Origin: Pseudomonas tensinigenes
GTDB lineage: Bacteria; Pseudomonadota; Gammaproteobacteria; Pseudomonadales; Pseudomonadaceae
Assembly (NCBI RefSeq): GCF_014268445.2
Contig: NZ_CP077089.1
Span: forward strand, 3,341,501 to 3,405,500
DNA: 64,000 nt
Direction of reading: 5' to 3'
Below the pieces are notes generated by a model. It saw only the letters and a list, made by a program, of their open reading frames with translations. It searched no databases and had not been told where the DNA came from. Shown piece after piece: positions 8,484 through 17,777 of the stretch; the first letter of the stretch is position 1, and each line of letters opens with the position of its first letter. A program made the position numbers and the translations under genes.

Positions 8484-9829
8484 GCAGCGCCAGCATGAAC
8501 ACTGAAAACGAAGCGAGCATGGAACACGCCTACATCACCGAACGCCCGGAGCGCGATGCGAAGTTCTTCGCACGTATGGGCTGGATTCTGGCGATCGTTG
8601 GCGCCGGCAGTTTCTTCACTTGGGCGGCGTTGGCGCCGCTCGATCAAGGCATTCCGGTGCAGGGCACGGTTGTCGTGTCGGGCAAACGCAAAGCCGTGCA
8701 GTCGATGAGCAGTGGCGTGGTCAGCCGGATCCTGGTGCGCGAAGGCGAAATCGTGAAGCAGGGCCAGCCGCTGTTCCGCCTCGATCAGACGCAAGTCGCC
8801 GCTGACGTGCAGTCGCTGCAAGCGCAATACCGCATGGCCTGGGCCAGCCTCGCGCGTTGGCAGGCCGAGCGCGACAATCTCAAGCAAGTGACCTTTCCGG
8901 CTGAGCTGAGCAATGACCCGGATCCGCGTCTGGCACTGGTGCTGGAAGGCCAGCGCCAACTGTTCAGCAGCCGCCGCGAGGCGTACTACCGCGAGCAGGC
9001 CGGACTGCGTGCGAGTATTGAAGGCGCCACCGCGCAACTGGCCGGCATGCGCCGCGCCCGCACCGATCTCAATGCTCAGGCCGACTCGCTGCAACAGCAG
9101 TTGAGCAATCTGCAGCCGCTCGCCGACAACGGCTACATCCCGCGCAACCGCTTGATGGAGTACCAGCGGCAACTGTCGCAAGTGCAGCAGCAACTGGCGG
9201 AAAACACCGGTGAAAGCGGTCGCGTGGAGCAGGGCATCCTCGAGTCGCGCCTGAAGCTGCAACAGCATGCCGAGGAATACCAGAAGGAAGTCCGCACGCA
9301 ACTGGCCGAAGCGCAACTGAAAAGCGTGACCCTGTCGGAGCAACTGACTTCGGCCGGTTTCGACCTGCAACACAGCGAAATCATCGCCACCGCCGACGGC
9401 GTCGCGGTCAACCTCGGCGTGCACACCGAGGGTGCCGTGGTGCGTCAGGGTGAAACGTTGCTGGAGATCGTTCCGCAAGGCACCACGCTGGAAGTGGAAG
9501 GGCACTTGCCGATCAACCTGATCGACAAGGTTGGCGCGCACTTGCCGGTGGACATCCTGTTTACCGCGTTCAATCAGAGCAAAACTCCGCGTGTACCGGG
9601 TGAGGTCAGCCTGATTTCCGCCGACCAGATGGTCGATGAGAAAACCGGCGTGCCTTATTACGTGTTGCGCAGCAGCGTCAGTGACCAGGCCATGGAAAAA
9701 CTCAACGGCCTGGTGATCAAGCCGGGCATGCCGGCAGAAATGTTCGTGCGTACGGGCGAGCGTTCACTGCTCAACTATCTGTTCAAACCGCTGCTTGACC
9801 GGGCCGGCTCTGCGCTGACCGAAGAATAA
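8480..9829 (+). CDS. aprE: Type I secretion membrane fusion protein AprE
   Basis: A 449-residue HlyD-family periplasmic adaptor. A short cytoplasmic N-terminus is followed by one membrane helix at about residues 32-51, then a lipoyl-like half motif (GVVSRILVREGEIVKQG), a long coiled-coil hairpin at about residues 100-280, and a beta-barrel region ending in PGMPAEMFVRTGERS, the HlyD signature. It bridges AprD and the outer-membrane channel AprF. The start ATG overlaps the aprD stop (ATGA); a second in-frame ATG at 8495 is possible. Confidence 0.97.
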   Translation: MSSASMNTENEASMEHAYITERPERDAKFFARMGWILAIVGAGSFFTWAALAPLDQGIPVQGTVVVSGKRKAVQSMSSGVVSRILVREGEIVKQGQPLFRLDQTQVAADVQSLQAQYRMAWASLARWQAERDNLKQVTFPAELSNDPDPRLALVLEGQRQLFSSRREAYYREQAGLRASIEGATAQLAGMRRARTDLNAQADSLQQQLSNLQPLADNGYIPRNRLMEYQRQLSQVQQQLAENTGESGRVEQGILESRLKLQQHAEEYQKEVRTQLAEAQLKSVTLSEQLTSAGFDLQHSEIIATADGVAVNLGVHTEGAVVRQGETLLEIVPQGTTLEVEGHLPINLIDKVGAHLPVDILFTAFNQSKTPRVPGEVSLISADQMVDEKTGVPYYVLRSSVSDQAMEKLNGLVIKPGMPAEMFVRTGERSLLNYLFKPLLDRAGSALTEE

Positions 9830-9831
9830 GG

Positions 9832-11202
9832 ATGTTCGGCTGTATGAATAAGCTTTCCACGCTCGCAGCAGCATTCTTGCTGCTCGCGAGTCACTCGGCA
9901 GTGGCGGCCATGGGGCCGTTCGAGATCTACGAACAGGCGTTGCGCAATGACCCGGTGTTCCTCGGGGCGATCAAGGAGCGTGATGCCGGCCTGGAAAACC
10001 GCGCCATTGGCCGTGCCGGCCTGCTGCCGCGCATCGGTTACACCTACAACAAGGGGCGTAACTCGTCGAAAGCCACCTCCCTCGACGAGCGCGCGCGCAA
10101 CCGTACTGACGACCGCAATTACAGCAGTTACGGCTCGGCGCTGACGTTGCAGCAACCGCTGCTCGACTACGAGGCCTATGCCGCCTATCGCAAAGGCGTC
10201 GCGCAGTCTCTGTTTGCCGATGAGAACTTTCGCGGCAAGAGTCAGGAGTTGTTGGTTCGCGTGCTGGATAACTACACCAAGGCACTGTTCGCGCAGGATC
10301 AGATCGACATCGCTCAGGCGAAGAAGAAGGCGTACGAGCAGCAGTTCCAGCAGAACGAACACATGTTCAAGCAGGGCGAGGGCACGCGTACCGACATTCT
10401 CGAGGCTGAGTCGCGCTATGAACTGGCGACCGCCGAGGAGATCGAGGCGCGCAATGAACAAGACGCGGCGCTGCGGGAACTGGGTGCGCTGGTGGGCACG
10501 CCAGCGGTGGACATTGGTGATCTGGCGCCGCTGGATCAGAACTTCCAGACCTTCGCGCTGATGCCGGCCAATTACGACACCTGGCACGAAATGGCGGTGA
10601 GCAATAACCCCAATCTGGCCTCGCAGCGTCAGGCCGTGGAAGTTGCGCGTTATGAGGTGGAGCGCAATCGTGCCGGGCATCTGCCGAAAATCAATGCCTA
10701 CGCCTCGATGCGCCAGAACGAATCGGAAAGCGGCAACACTTACAACCAGCGCTACGAGACCAACACCATCGGTTTTGAAGTCAGCGTGCCGTTGTATGCC
10801 GGTGGCGGGGTGTCGGCCTCGACGCGTCAGGCCAGTCGCACCATGGAACAGGCCGAGTATGAACTTGACGGTAAAACGCGCGAGACGCTGATTGAGCTGC
10901 GTCGGCAGTTCAGTGCTTGCCTGTCTGGGGTGAGCAAACTGCGCGCTTATCAGAAAGCGCTGAGCTCGGCGGAAGCGCTGGTGGTTTCGACCAAGCAGAG
11001 CATTCTCGGTGGTGAGCGGACCAATCTCGACGCGTTGAACGCCGAGCAGCAACTGTTTACCACCCGCCGCGATCTGGCGCAGGCGCGGTACGACTATCTG
11101 ATGGCCTGGACCAAGTTGCATTACTACGCCGGGACCTTGAACGAGCAGGATCTGGCACGGGTGGATGAGGCTTTTGTGGTCGCTCAACAGCCCTCACCCT
11201 AA
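9832..11202 (+). CDS. aprF: Type I secretion outer membrane channel AprF (TolC family)
   Basis: A 456-residue TolC-like outer membrane protein with a signal peptide ending near the AVAA motif and two related halves rich in long helices (EIYEQALRNDPVF; the second repeat begins near NNPNLASQRQAVEVARYEVE). It forms the exit duct for the AprDE exporter. Its start is either 9832 or, more likely by signal-peptide shape, the ATG at 9844. The last residues, PSP and the stop codon, are written in a dispersed CCCTCACCCTAACCCTCTCC repeat, so the natural C-terminus has probably been trimmed or replaced by repeat insertion. Confidence 0.95.
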   Translation: MFGCMNKLSTLAAAFLLLASHSAVAAMGPFEIYEQALRNDPVFLGAIKERDAGLENRAIGRAGLLPRIGYTYNKGRNSSKATSLDERARNRTDDRNYSSYGSALTLQQPLLDYEAYAAYRKGVAQSLFADENFRGKSQELLVRVLDNYTKALFAQDQIDIAQAKKKAYEQQFQQNEHMFKQGEGTRTDILEAESRYELATAEEIEARNEQDAALRELGALVGTPAVDIGDLAPLDQNFQTFALMPANYDTWHEMAVSNNPNLASQRQAVEVARYEVERNRAGHLPKINAYASMRQNESESGNTYNQRYETNTIGFEVSVPLYAGGGVSASTRQASRTMEQAEYELDGKTRETLIELRRQFSACLSGVSKLRAYQKALSSAEALVVSTKQSILGGERTNLDALNAEQQLFTTRRDLAQARYDYLMAWTKLHYYAGTLNEQDLARVDEAFVVAQQPSP

Positions 11203-11459
11203 CCCTCTCCCAGAGGGAGAGGGGACTGATCGGAGGACATTTTAGAAGTACACCGACCTGATCGAGCGGCACCGAATCCATAATCGACCAGGTTTTTCAG
11301 GTCGATGCATGACGCAAGACACCTCGGTCAGCTTCCTGTTCTTTGGGAAGGATCTGCTTCACCGAATCCATAATCGACCCGTTTTTTCAGGTCGATGAAT
11401 GACGCAAGACCCCGCGGTCAGCTCCCTCTCCTCGGGGAGAGGGCTGGGGTGAGGGGGAA
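11191..11459. repeat. CCCTCACCCTAACCC palindrome element with internal 63-bp duplicate
   Basis: The spacer after aprF begins and ends with inverted copies of a CCCTCACCC...CTCTCCC...GAGAGGG palindrome. Inside are two nearly identical 63-bp units at 11270-11332 and 11360-11422, 90 bases apart, each starting CACCGAATCCATAATCGAC and ending CGGTCAGC. The unit has no coding signs. It belongs to the same palindrome class as the repeats at 29267-29602. Confidence 0.85.
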
Positions 11460-11511
11460 CAGGCAACACCGCAAAACAACCTGCATAAAACAATAAAAGT
11501 GAGTGGTGAAC

Positions 11512-14463
11512 ATGGACGTACGCATCAAGCCGATTTCGGTCGGCACCCTGCTGCTTGTGATTTCTGCGACCCAGGCTCAGGCCCAGTACCTCGAAACCGG
11601 CAAACCCGGCGATCCCACCAGTTGGCGCAGCGCCGAATTCCTCCGCGACTGGGGCCTGAGCCGCATGCAAGCCGAGCAAGCCTACGCCGCCGGGATCACC
11701 GGCCAAGGCGTGAAAATCGGCGCCCTCGATTCCGGTTTCGATGCCGCCCACCCGGAATTCGCTTCAGCCCGCTATCACCCGGTACTGGCCAGCGGCAGCT
11801 ACATCGACGGCTCACTGTTCAACGTCGATGGCACCCTCAATCCCAACAACGACTCCCACGGTACTCACGTCGTCGGCACCATGGGCGCCTCACGCGATGG
11901 CAGCGGCATGCACGGCGTGGCGTACAACGCGCAGATCTACGTCGGTAACACCAACAAGAACGACAGCTTCCTGTTTGGCCCCAATCCCGATCCGCGCTAT
12001 TTCAAAGCGGTATACGACGCCTTGGCCGATGCCGGCGTGCGCGCGATCAACAACAGCTGGGGCAGCCAGCCGCCGGATGTCAGCTATCGCACCCTGGCCG
12101 ATCTGCACGCCGCTTACGCCCAGCACTGGAACAAGGGCACATGGCTCGACGCGGCAGCGGATGTCTCCCGGCGCGGTGTGATCAACGTGTTCAGCGCCGG
12201 CAACAGCGGCTATCCGAATGCCAGTGTGCGTTCAGCGCTGCCGTATTTTCAGCCGGATCTGGAAGGCCACTGGCTGGCCGTATCGGGCCTCGATCAGAGC
12301 AATCAGCAGAAGTACAACCAGTGTGGCCTCGCCAAATATTGGTGCATCACCACGCCGGGGGCGAAGATCGACAGCACCATTCCCGGTGGCGGTTACGCGA
12401 TCAAATCCGGCACCTCAATGTCGGCGCCGCATGCGACCGGCGCGCTGGCGCTGGTGATGGAACGCTACCCGTACATGAACAATCAGCAGGCCCTCGAAGT
12501 GCTGCTGACCACCGCGACGCAACTGGATGGCTCGGTCACCGATGCGCCGACTGAGCGAGTCGGTTGGGGCGTGGCCAATCTGAACCGGGCGATGCGCGGG
12601 CCCGGGCAATTGCTCGGTGCGTTTGATGCCAGCCTGGGGGCAGGGCAGCGCGATGTCTGGAGCAATGACATCTCCGACAAGGCGCTGATTCAACGCCAAA
12701 GCGAAGATCTCGCTGAGCACACAACCTGGCAGCAAACCCTGCAGGACAAGGGCTGGCAGAACGGCGTTCCCGCAGGCGCCAGCCAACAGGATCAGACCGA
12801 TTACGCCGTTGGCACTGCCCGTGATGCAGCGGCGGCGAGTCGGGTGTATCAAGGCAGCCTGATCAAGTCCGGCGGCGGGCAGCTGATTCTCACCGGCGCC
12901 AACACCTATCGCGGTGCAACTACGGTCAATGGCGGCTTGCTCACGGTCAACGGTTCGCTGACTTCCGCTGTGACGGTGAATGACAGCGGCACCCTCGGCG
13001 GTTCCGGGCGAATCGGCGCGCTGCTTGCCAACAGCGGCGCTCGCGTGGCACCGGGCAACTCCATCGGTACGCTGAATGTGGACGGTGACGTGACCTTCGC
13101 GCCGGGCTCGACATACGCCGTTGAACTGTCGCCGACCAGCAGCGACCGCATCGTTGCCGGCGGCACCGCCAACATCAGCGGCGCCACCGTCGGCCTGTCG
13201 CTGGAAAACAGCCCGACGCTGCTCAGCACCACCGAAGCGCAGAGCCTGCTCGGTCGCCAGTACGACATCCTGCAAGCGGCCGGCGGCATTCAGGGCCGGT
13301 TCGGCGCGGTGCTGCCGAATTATGTGTTTATTGGCGGTAGCCTCGACTACGCCGCCACCGGCATTCAGCTCGATATCGTACGTAATGCGACTACCTTCAG
13401 CAGCGTCGGGCAAACGCCAAACCAGCGTTCGGTGGCCGTTGCCGTCGAAGGCCTGGGCGCCGGCAATTCGGTCTACGAAAGCCTGTTGCGTTCATCCGAC
13501 GCCTTTTCGGCGCAACAAGCGTTCCAGCAGTTGAGCGGCGAGATCTACCCGGCGTTGAGTTCGATGCTGATCAACGACAGCCGCCAGTTGCGCGACGCGG
13601 TGGGCGAGCGTCTGCACGATACCAACGCAGCGCAAAGCAACGGCTGGATCAAAGCCCTCGGGGCGTGGGGCTCGACCGATTCGAGCCATGACACGGCGGG
13701 CTACAACACTTCGATTGGCGGATTGCTGGCCGGTGTCGATGGCGCGCTGGACGAGCAGACGCGCATCGGTCTGGTCACCGGTTACAGCGATAGCTCATTG
13801 AGCATGGGCTCGGGCACGCATTCCTCGGCCAAGGTCGACAGCTATCATCTGGGCGCGTACGCCGGCCGTGAAGTTGGCGCCTGGCGCTTGAGCACCGGCG
13901 CGGCTTACAGCTGGCATCGCGCCGATGTGAAACGCGATCTGCAATACGCCGACGTCAGTGGCAAACAGAAGGCCAAGGTCGATGCGGCAACCACGCAAGT
14001 GTTCGGCGAAGCGGCTTATCGCTTGCACCTGCAACCATTGGTGCTGGAGCCGTTCGCCAACCTCGCCTACGTGCATCTGGACACGGAAGGTCTGACCGAG
14101 AAGGGCGACGCAGCCGCGCTGAAAAGTTCGGGCGATCAACGTGACGCCGTGCTGAGCACCCTCGGCGTGCGGGCGATCAAGACCTTCAATCTTTCGCCCC
14201 GGCAATCGCTGGACGTGAGCGGCCACCTCGGCTGGCAGCACAGCCTCAGCGACATCGATTCCGAACAGCATCTGCGCTTCGCCAGTGGCGGCACGCCGTA
14301 CGCGGTGGAAAGCTCGGCGTTGGTGCGTGACGCGGCGCTGGTCGGCGTACAGGCCAGCCTCGCGCTGAGCCACGATGTACGGGTCAACCTGGATTACAAC
14401 GGACAACTGGCCAATCGCGAAAAGCTGCATGGCGTTGGCTTGAGCCTGAACTGGCAGTTCTAA
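11512..14463 (+). CDS. prtA: Autotransporter serine protease 1 (subtilase, S8)
   Basis: A 983-residue secreted protease that carries its own outer-membrane pore. A signal peptide (about 1-25) is followed by a subtilisin domain with the triad D73 (ALDSG), H116 (SHGTHVVG) and S302 (GTSMSAPHATG), then a passenger-associated repeat (GGGQLILTGANTYRGATTVNGG), a linker and an autotransporter beta-domain from about residue 710 to the terminal NWQF. The ATG at 11512 is favoured over the upstream GTGs. It matches the first of two autotransporter proteases (prtA, prtB) known between aprF and lipA in fluorescent pseudomonads. It is not expected to need AprDEF. Confidence 0.95.
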   Translation: MDVRIKPISVGTLLLVISATQAQAQYLETGKPGDPTSWRSAEFLRDWGLSRMQAEQAYAAGITGQGVKIGALDSGFDAAHPEFASARYHPVLASGSYIDGSLFNVDGTLNPNNDSHGTHVVGTMGASRDGSGMHGVAYNAQIYVGNTNKNDSFLFGPNPDPRYFKAVYDALADAGVRAINNSWGSQPPDVSYRTLADLHAAYAQHWNKGTWLDAAADVSRRGVINVFSAGNSGYPNASVRSALPYFQPDLEGHWLAVSGLDQSNQQKYNQCGLAKYWCITTPGAKIDSTIPGGGYAIKSGTSMSAPHATGALALVMERYPYMNNQQALEVLLTTATQLDGSVTDAPTERVGWGVANLNRAMRGPGQLLGAFDASLGAGQRDVWSNDISDKALIQRQSEDLAEHTTWQQTLQDKGWQNGVPAGASQQDQTDYAVGTARDAAAASRVYQGSLIKSGGGQLILTGANTYRGATTVNGGLLTVNGSLTSAVTVNDSGTLGGSGRIGALLANSGARVAPGNSIGTLNVDGDVTFAPGSTYAVELSPTSSDRIVAGGTANISGATVGLSLENSPTLLSTTEAQSLLGRQYDILQAAGGIQGRFGAVLPNYVFIGGSLDYAATGIQLDIVRNATTFSSVGQTPNQRSVAVAVEGLGAGNSVYESLLRSSDAFSAQQAFQQLSGEIYPALSSMLINDSRQLRDAVGERLHDTNAAQSNGWIKALGAWGSTDSSHDTAGYNTSIGGLLAGVDGALDEQTRIGLVTGYSDSSLSMGSGTHSSAKVDSYHLGAYAGREVGAWRLSTGAAYSWHRADVKRDLQYADVSGKQKAKVDAATTQVFGEAAYRLHLQPLVLEPFANLAYVHLDTEGLTEKGDAAALKSSGDQRDAVLSTLGVRAIKTFNLSPRQSLDVSGHLGWQHSLSDIDSEQHLRFASGGTPYAVESSALVRDAALVGVQASLALSHDVRVNLDYNGQLANREKLHGVGLSLNWQF

Positions 14464-14480
14464 CCCCACGCTCTGCGTCC

Positions 14481-14584
14481 GATCGTTCCCACGCTCTGCG
14501 TGGGAATGCCTCTAGGGACGCTCTGCGTCCAGTGACGCGGAGCGTCACGGGCTGCATTCCCACGCGGAGCGTGGGAACGATCAG
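14481..14584. repeat. GTTCCCACGCTCTGCGTGGGAA palindromic repeat
   Basis: An inverted repeat pair: CGTTCCCACGCTC at the left is complemented by GAGCGTGGGAACG at the right, with smaller CTCTGCGTCC/GACGCGGAGCG palindromes between. It fills the gap between the two autotransporter genes. The same family occurs at 22144-22252 and nested at 60883-60935. Confidence 0.88.
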
Positions 14585-14641
14585 TTGCTCTGTGTGGGAA
14601 CGATCAGGATTTTTCGCAACATCACTAAGGAAGGTCGCTGG

Positions 14642-17600
14642 ATGAATAACAACAATACCCCCGCGCAAACGGGTGGCCGCTTTGCCCTGAAAACCCTCAC
14701 GCTCGCCGTGCTTTGTGCCATTGGCACAGCCCATGCCGCACCCTACGTGGAGAGCGGTCGCACGGGCGATCCGTCGAGTTGGCGCAGTGCCGAGTTTCAG
14801 GCCGATTGGGGCCTGGGCGCGATCGGTGCCGATCACGCCTACGCCGCCGGCTATACCGGCAAAGGCGTGAAACTGGGGATCTTCGACCAGCCGGTGTACG
14901 CCGCGCACCCGGAGTTTTCCGGCAGCAATAAAGTCGTCACCCTGGTCACCAGCGGGATCCGCGAATACACCGACCCGTATATCCCGGTCAAAGCCGGCGA
15001 TGCATTCCGCTATGACGGTTCGCCCTCTGTCGGCTCCGATGGCAAACTCGGCGCCCACGGCACCCACGTCGGCGGTATCGCCGCCGGCAGTCGCGATGGC
15101 GGACCGATGCACGGTGTGGCGTTCGGTGCGCAGATCATCAGCGCCGACAACGGTGACCCGGGCCCGGAAGACGGCATCGTTCGCGGTAACGACGGCGCGG
15201 TGTACAAGGCCGGTTGGGACGCACTGATTGCCAGTGGCGCGCGGATCATCAACAACAGTTGGGGCATCGGCATCACCGACCGTTTCGACCTCGGTGGCCG
15301 CGATCCGGCGTACCCGCATTTCACCGTCAATGACGCGCAGTTGCAGTTCAACGAAATCCGCACACTGCTCGGCACCAAACCGGGCGGCGCCTATGACGGC
15401 GCAATTGCCGCCGCGCGCAGCGGCATCGTCACGATCTTCGCCGCCGGTAACGACTACAACCTCAACAACCCGGACGCCATCGCCGGCCTCGGCTATTTCG
15501 TTCCGGACATCGCGCCGAACTGGATCACCGTTGCCGCGTTGCAGAAGAACCCGGACCTGGCCAGCGCCAACCCGTACATCATGAGTACGTTCTCTTCGCG
15601 CTGCGGCTACACCGCGAGTTTCTGCGTCTCGGCGCCGGGCACGAAAATCTTCAGCTCGATCATCGAAGGTACCAACGCCGACAACCTGACCACCGGCTAC
15701 AAAAACTACAACGGCACCTCGATGGCCGCACCACACGTGGCCGGCTCCATGGCGGTGCTGATGGAACGCTTCCCGTACATGACCGGCGATCAAGTCGCCA
15801 CGGTCTTGCGCACCACCGCCACCGACCTCGGCGCGCCGGGCATCGACGCCTTGTACGGCTGGGGCATGATCAACCTGCGCAAGGGCATCGACGGCCCGTC
15901 GATGTTCGTCACCGAACAGGACATTCCGGCGGAATTCCGCATCGACGGCGCTTACGGTTCAGGCCAGTTTGTCGCGGATCTGCCGGGTATCGGCGCGATC
16001 ATCGATCAGGGCAAACCGACCGAACGCGTGTGCACCGACATCACCTGCGGCCTCGACACCTGGCGCAACGACATCTCCGGCCACGGCGGTTTGACCAAGC
16101 AAGGTATCGGCACGCTGGTGCTGACCGGCAACAACACTTACAGCGGCCCGACCCTGGTCAATCAGGGCCGCTTGGCCATTAACGGTTCGCTGCAATCGGC
16201 GGTGACGGTGAATGACGGCGGTATCCTCGGCGGCAATGGCCACATCGGCGCGCTGTCGGTGAACAGCGGCGGTACGGTCGCACCGGGTAACTCCATCGGC
16301 ACCCTGAACGTGGCCGGTGACGTGACCTTTGCACCGGGTTCGACCTACGCTGTAGAGCTGTCGCCGACCAGCAGCGATCAGATTATCGCTACCGGCAAAG
16401 CCGTGATTGAAGGCGCCACGGTGAGCATGTCGCTGGAAAACAGCCCGAGCCTGTTGACCACCAACGAAGTGCAAAGCCTGCTCGGCACTCAGTACAACAT
16501 CCTGCAAGCGGCGGGCGGCATCGAAGGACGCTTCGGTCAGGTGTTGCCGGATTACGCCTTCCTCGGCGGCACGCTGGCGTACTCGGCCACTGGCATTCAG
16601 TTGGCAGTCGGGCGTAACGATGCCTCGTTTGCCAGTGTCGGCCTGACGCCGAACCAGCGTGCGGTCGGTGCGGCAGCTGAACGGCTGGGCGCTGGCAATG
16701 CGCTGTTCGAAACCCTGTTGCTGTCGCCGAATGCGGCGTCGGCGCAGCAAGCCTTCCAGCAACTGTCCGGGGAGATCCATCCGGCAATCGGCACCATGCT
16801 GATCAACGACAGCCGTTACCTGCGTGAAGCGGTGGGCGAGCGTCTGCGTGAGCGTGATCTGTTCAACGCCGGTGCACCGACTGACGATCGCAGCAACGCC
16901 TGGGTCAAGGTCTTGGGTTCGTGGGGCAAGAGCGATGGTGGGCATGACAATGCCGACTCCAACAGCTCTATCGGTGGCCTGCTCGCCGGTGTCGACGGCT
17001 TGATCGCTGAAGATACCCGTCTCGGTTTCGTTACCGGTTATAGCGACAGCTCGTTGAGCATGGGCAGCGGCACGCATTCGTCGGCGTCGGTCGACAGCTA
17101 CCACTTGGGTGCGTACCTGGGGCATCAGATCGATGCGCTGCGTCTGACCGTCGGCGGCGCCTATAGCTGGCACCGTGTCGACGTCAAACGTGACCTGCAG
17201 TTCGGGGACGTCAGCAGTAAACAAAAGACCAAGCACGATGCCGCAACCACGCAAGTGTTCACCGAGGCCGCTTATGATCTGGGCCTGCAACCGATGAACC
17301 TGGAGCCGTTCGCCAATCTGGCTTACGTGCACCTCAATACCGAAAGCTTCACCGAAAAGGGTGACGCGGCAGCGTTGAAGGGTGGTGAGGACAACCGCGA
17401 TGTGGTGCTGTCGACCCTCGGCGTGCGCGCCAAGCGTTCGTTTGCCTTGTCGGACCAGCATCAGCTGGAACTGGGCGCGAGCCTGGGCTGGCAGCACAAT
17501 CTGAACAACGTCGATGCTGACAGCCATCTGGCCTTTGCCAACGGCAACAGCGCGTTCACCGTGCAGGGCGTGTCGATGGATCGCGATGCGGCGGTGGTCG

Positions 17601-17719
17601 GCGTGCGCGCAGGTCTGGCGCTCAACCGCGATGTGCGGGTGAACCTCGATTACAACGGGCTGATCGGCTCGAACGAGAAGGACCACGGCGTGGGTCTGAC
17701 CCTCGACTGGCAGTTCTAA
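14642..17719 (+). CDS. prtB: Autotransporter serine protease 2 (subtilase, S8)
   Basis: A 1025-residue paralogue of the preceding gene. It has a signal peptide ending near AHAAP, a subtilisin triad predicted as D82, H139 (AHGTHVGG) and S360 (GTSMAAPHVAG), the TLVLTGNNTYSGPTLVNQG passenger repeat, and an autotransporter beta-domain from about residue 750 to the terminal DWQF. The aspartate lies in IFDQPVY instead of the usual DSG or DTG, which is atypical and could alter activity. Long stretches after the protease domain are almost identical to autotransporter 1, so the two arose by tandem duplication. AAGGAAGG at 14627-14634 fixes the start. Confidence 0.95.
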   Translation: MNNNNTPAQTGGRFALKTLTLAVLCAIGTAHAAPYVESGRTGDPSSWRSAEFQADWGLGAIGADHAYAAGYTGKGVKLGIFDQPVYAAHPEFSGSNKVVTLVTSGIREYTDPYIPVKAGDAFRYDGSPSVGSDGKLGAHGTHVGGIAAGSRDGGPMHGVAFGAQIISADNGDPGPEDGIVRGNDGAVYKAGWDALIASGARIINNSWGIGITDRFDLGGRDPAYPHFTVNDAQLQFNEIRTLLGTKPGGAYDGAIAAARSGIVTIFAAGNDYNLNNPDAIAGLGYFVPDIAPNWITVAALQKNPDLASANPYIMSTFSSRCGYTASFCVSAPGTKIFSSIIEGTNADNLTTGYKNYNGTSMAAPHVAGSMAVLMERFPYMTGDQVATVLRTTATDLGAPGIDALYGWGMINLRKGIDGPSMFVTEQDIPAEFRIDGAYGSGQFVADLPGIGAIIDQGKPTERVCTDITCGLDTWRNDISGHGGLTKQGIGTLVLTGNNTYSGPTLVNQGRLAINGSLQSAVTVNDGGILGGNGHIGALSVNSGGTVAPGNSIGTLNVAGDVTFAPGSTYAVELSPTSSDQIIATGKAVIEGATVSMSLENSPSLLTTNEVQSLLGTQYNILQAAGGIEGRFGQVLPDYAFLGGTLAYSATGIQLAVGRNDASFASVGLTPNQRAVGAAAERLGAGNALFETLLLSPNAASAQQAFQQLSGEIHPAIGTMLINDSRYLREAVGERLRERDLFNAGAPTDDRSNAWVKVLGSWGKSDGGHDNADSNSSIGGLLAGVDGLIAEDTRLGFVTGYSDSSLSMGSGTHSSASVDSYHLGAYLGHQIDALRLTVGGAYSWHRVDVKRDLQFGDVSSKQKTKHDAATTQVFTEAAYDLGLQPMNLEPFANLAYVHLNTESFTEKGDAAALKGGEDNRDVVLSTLGVRAKRSFALSDQHQLELGASLGWQHNLNNVDADSHLAFANGNSAFTVQGVSMDRDAAVVGVRAGLALNRDVRVNLDYNGLIGSNEKDHGVGLTLDWQF

Positions 17720-17777
17720 GGCGTGCTGGCAGCTCTGCAAAGAGCTGCCAGACATTTGATGGAAGAGAGAGCACAAC

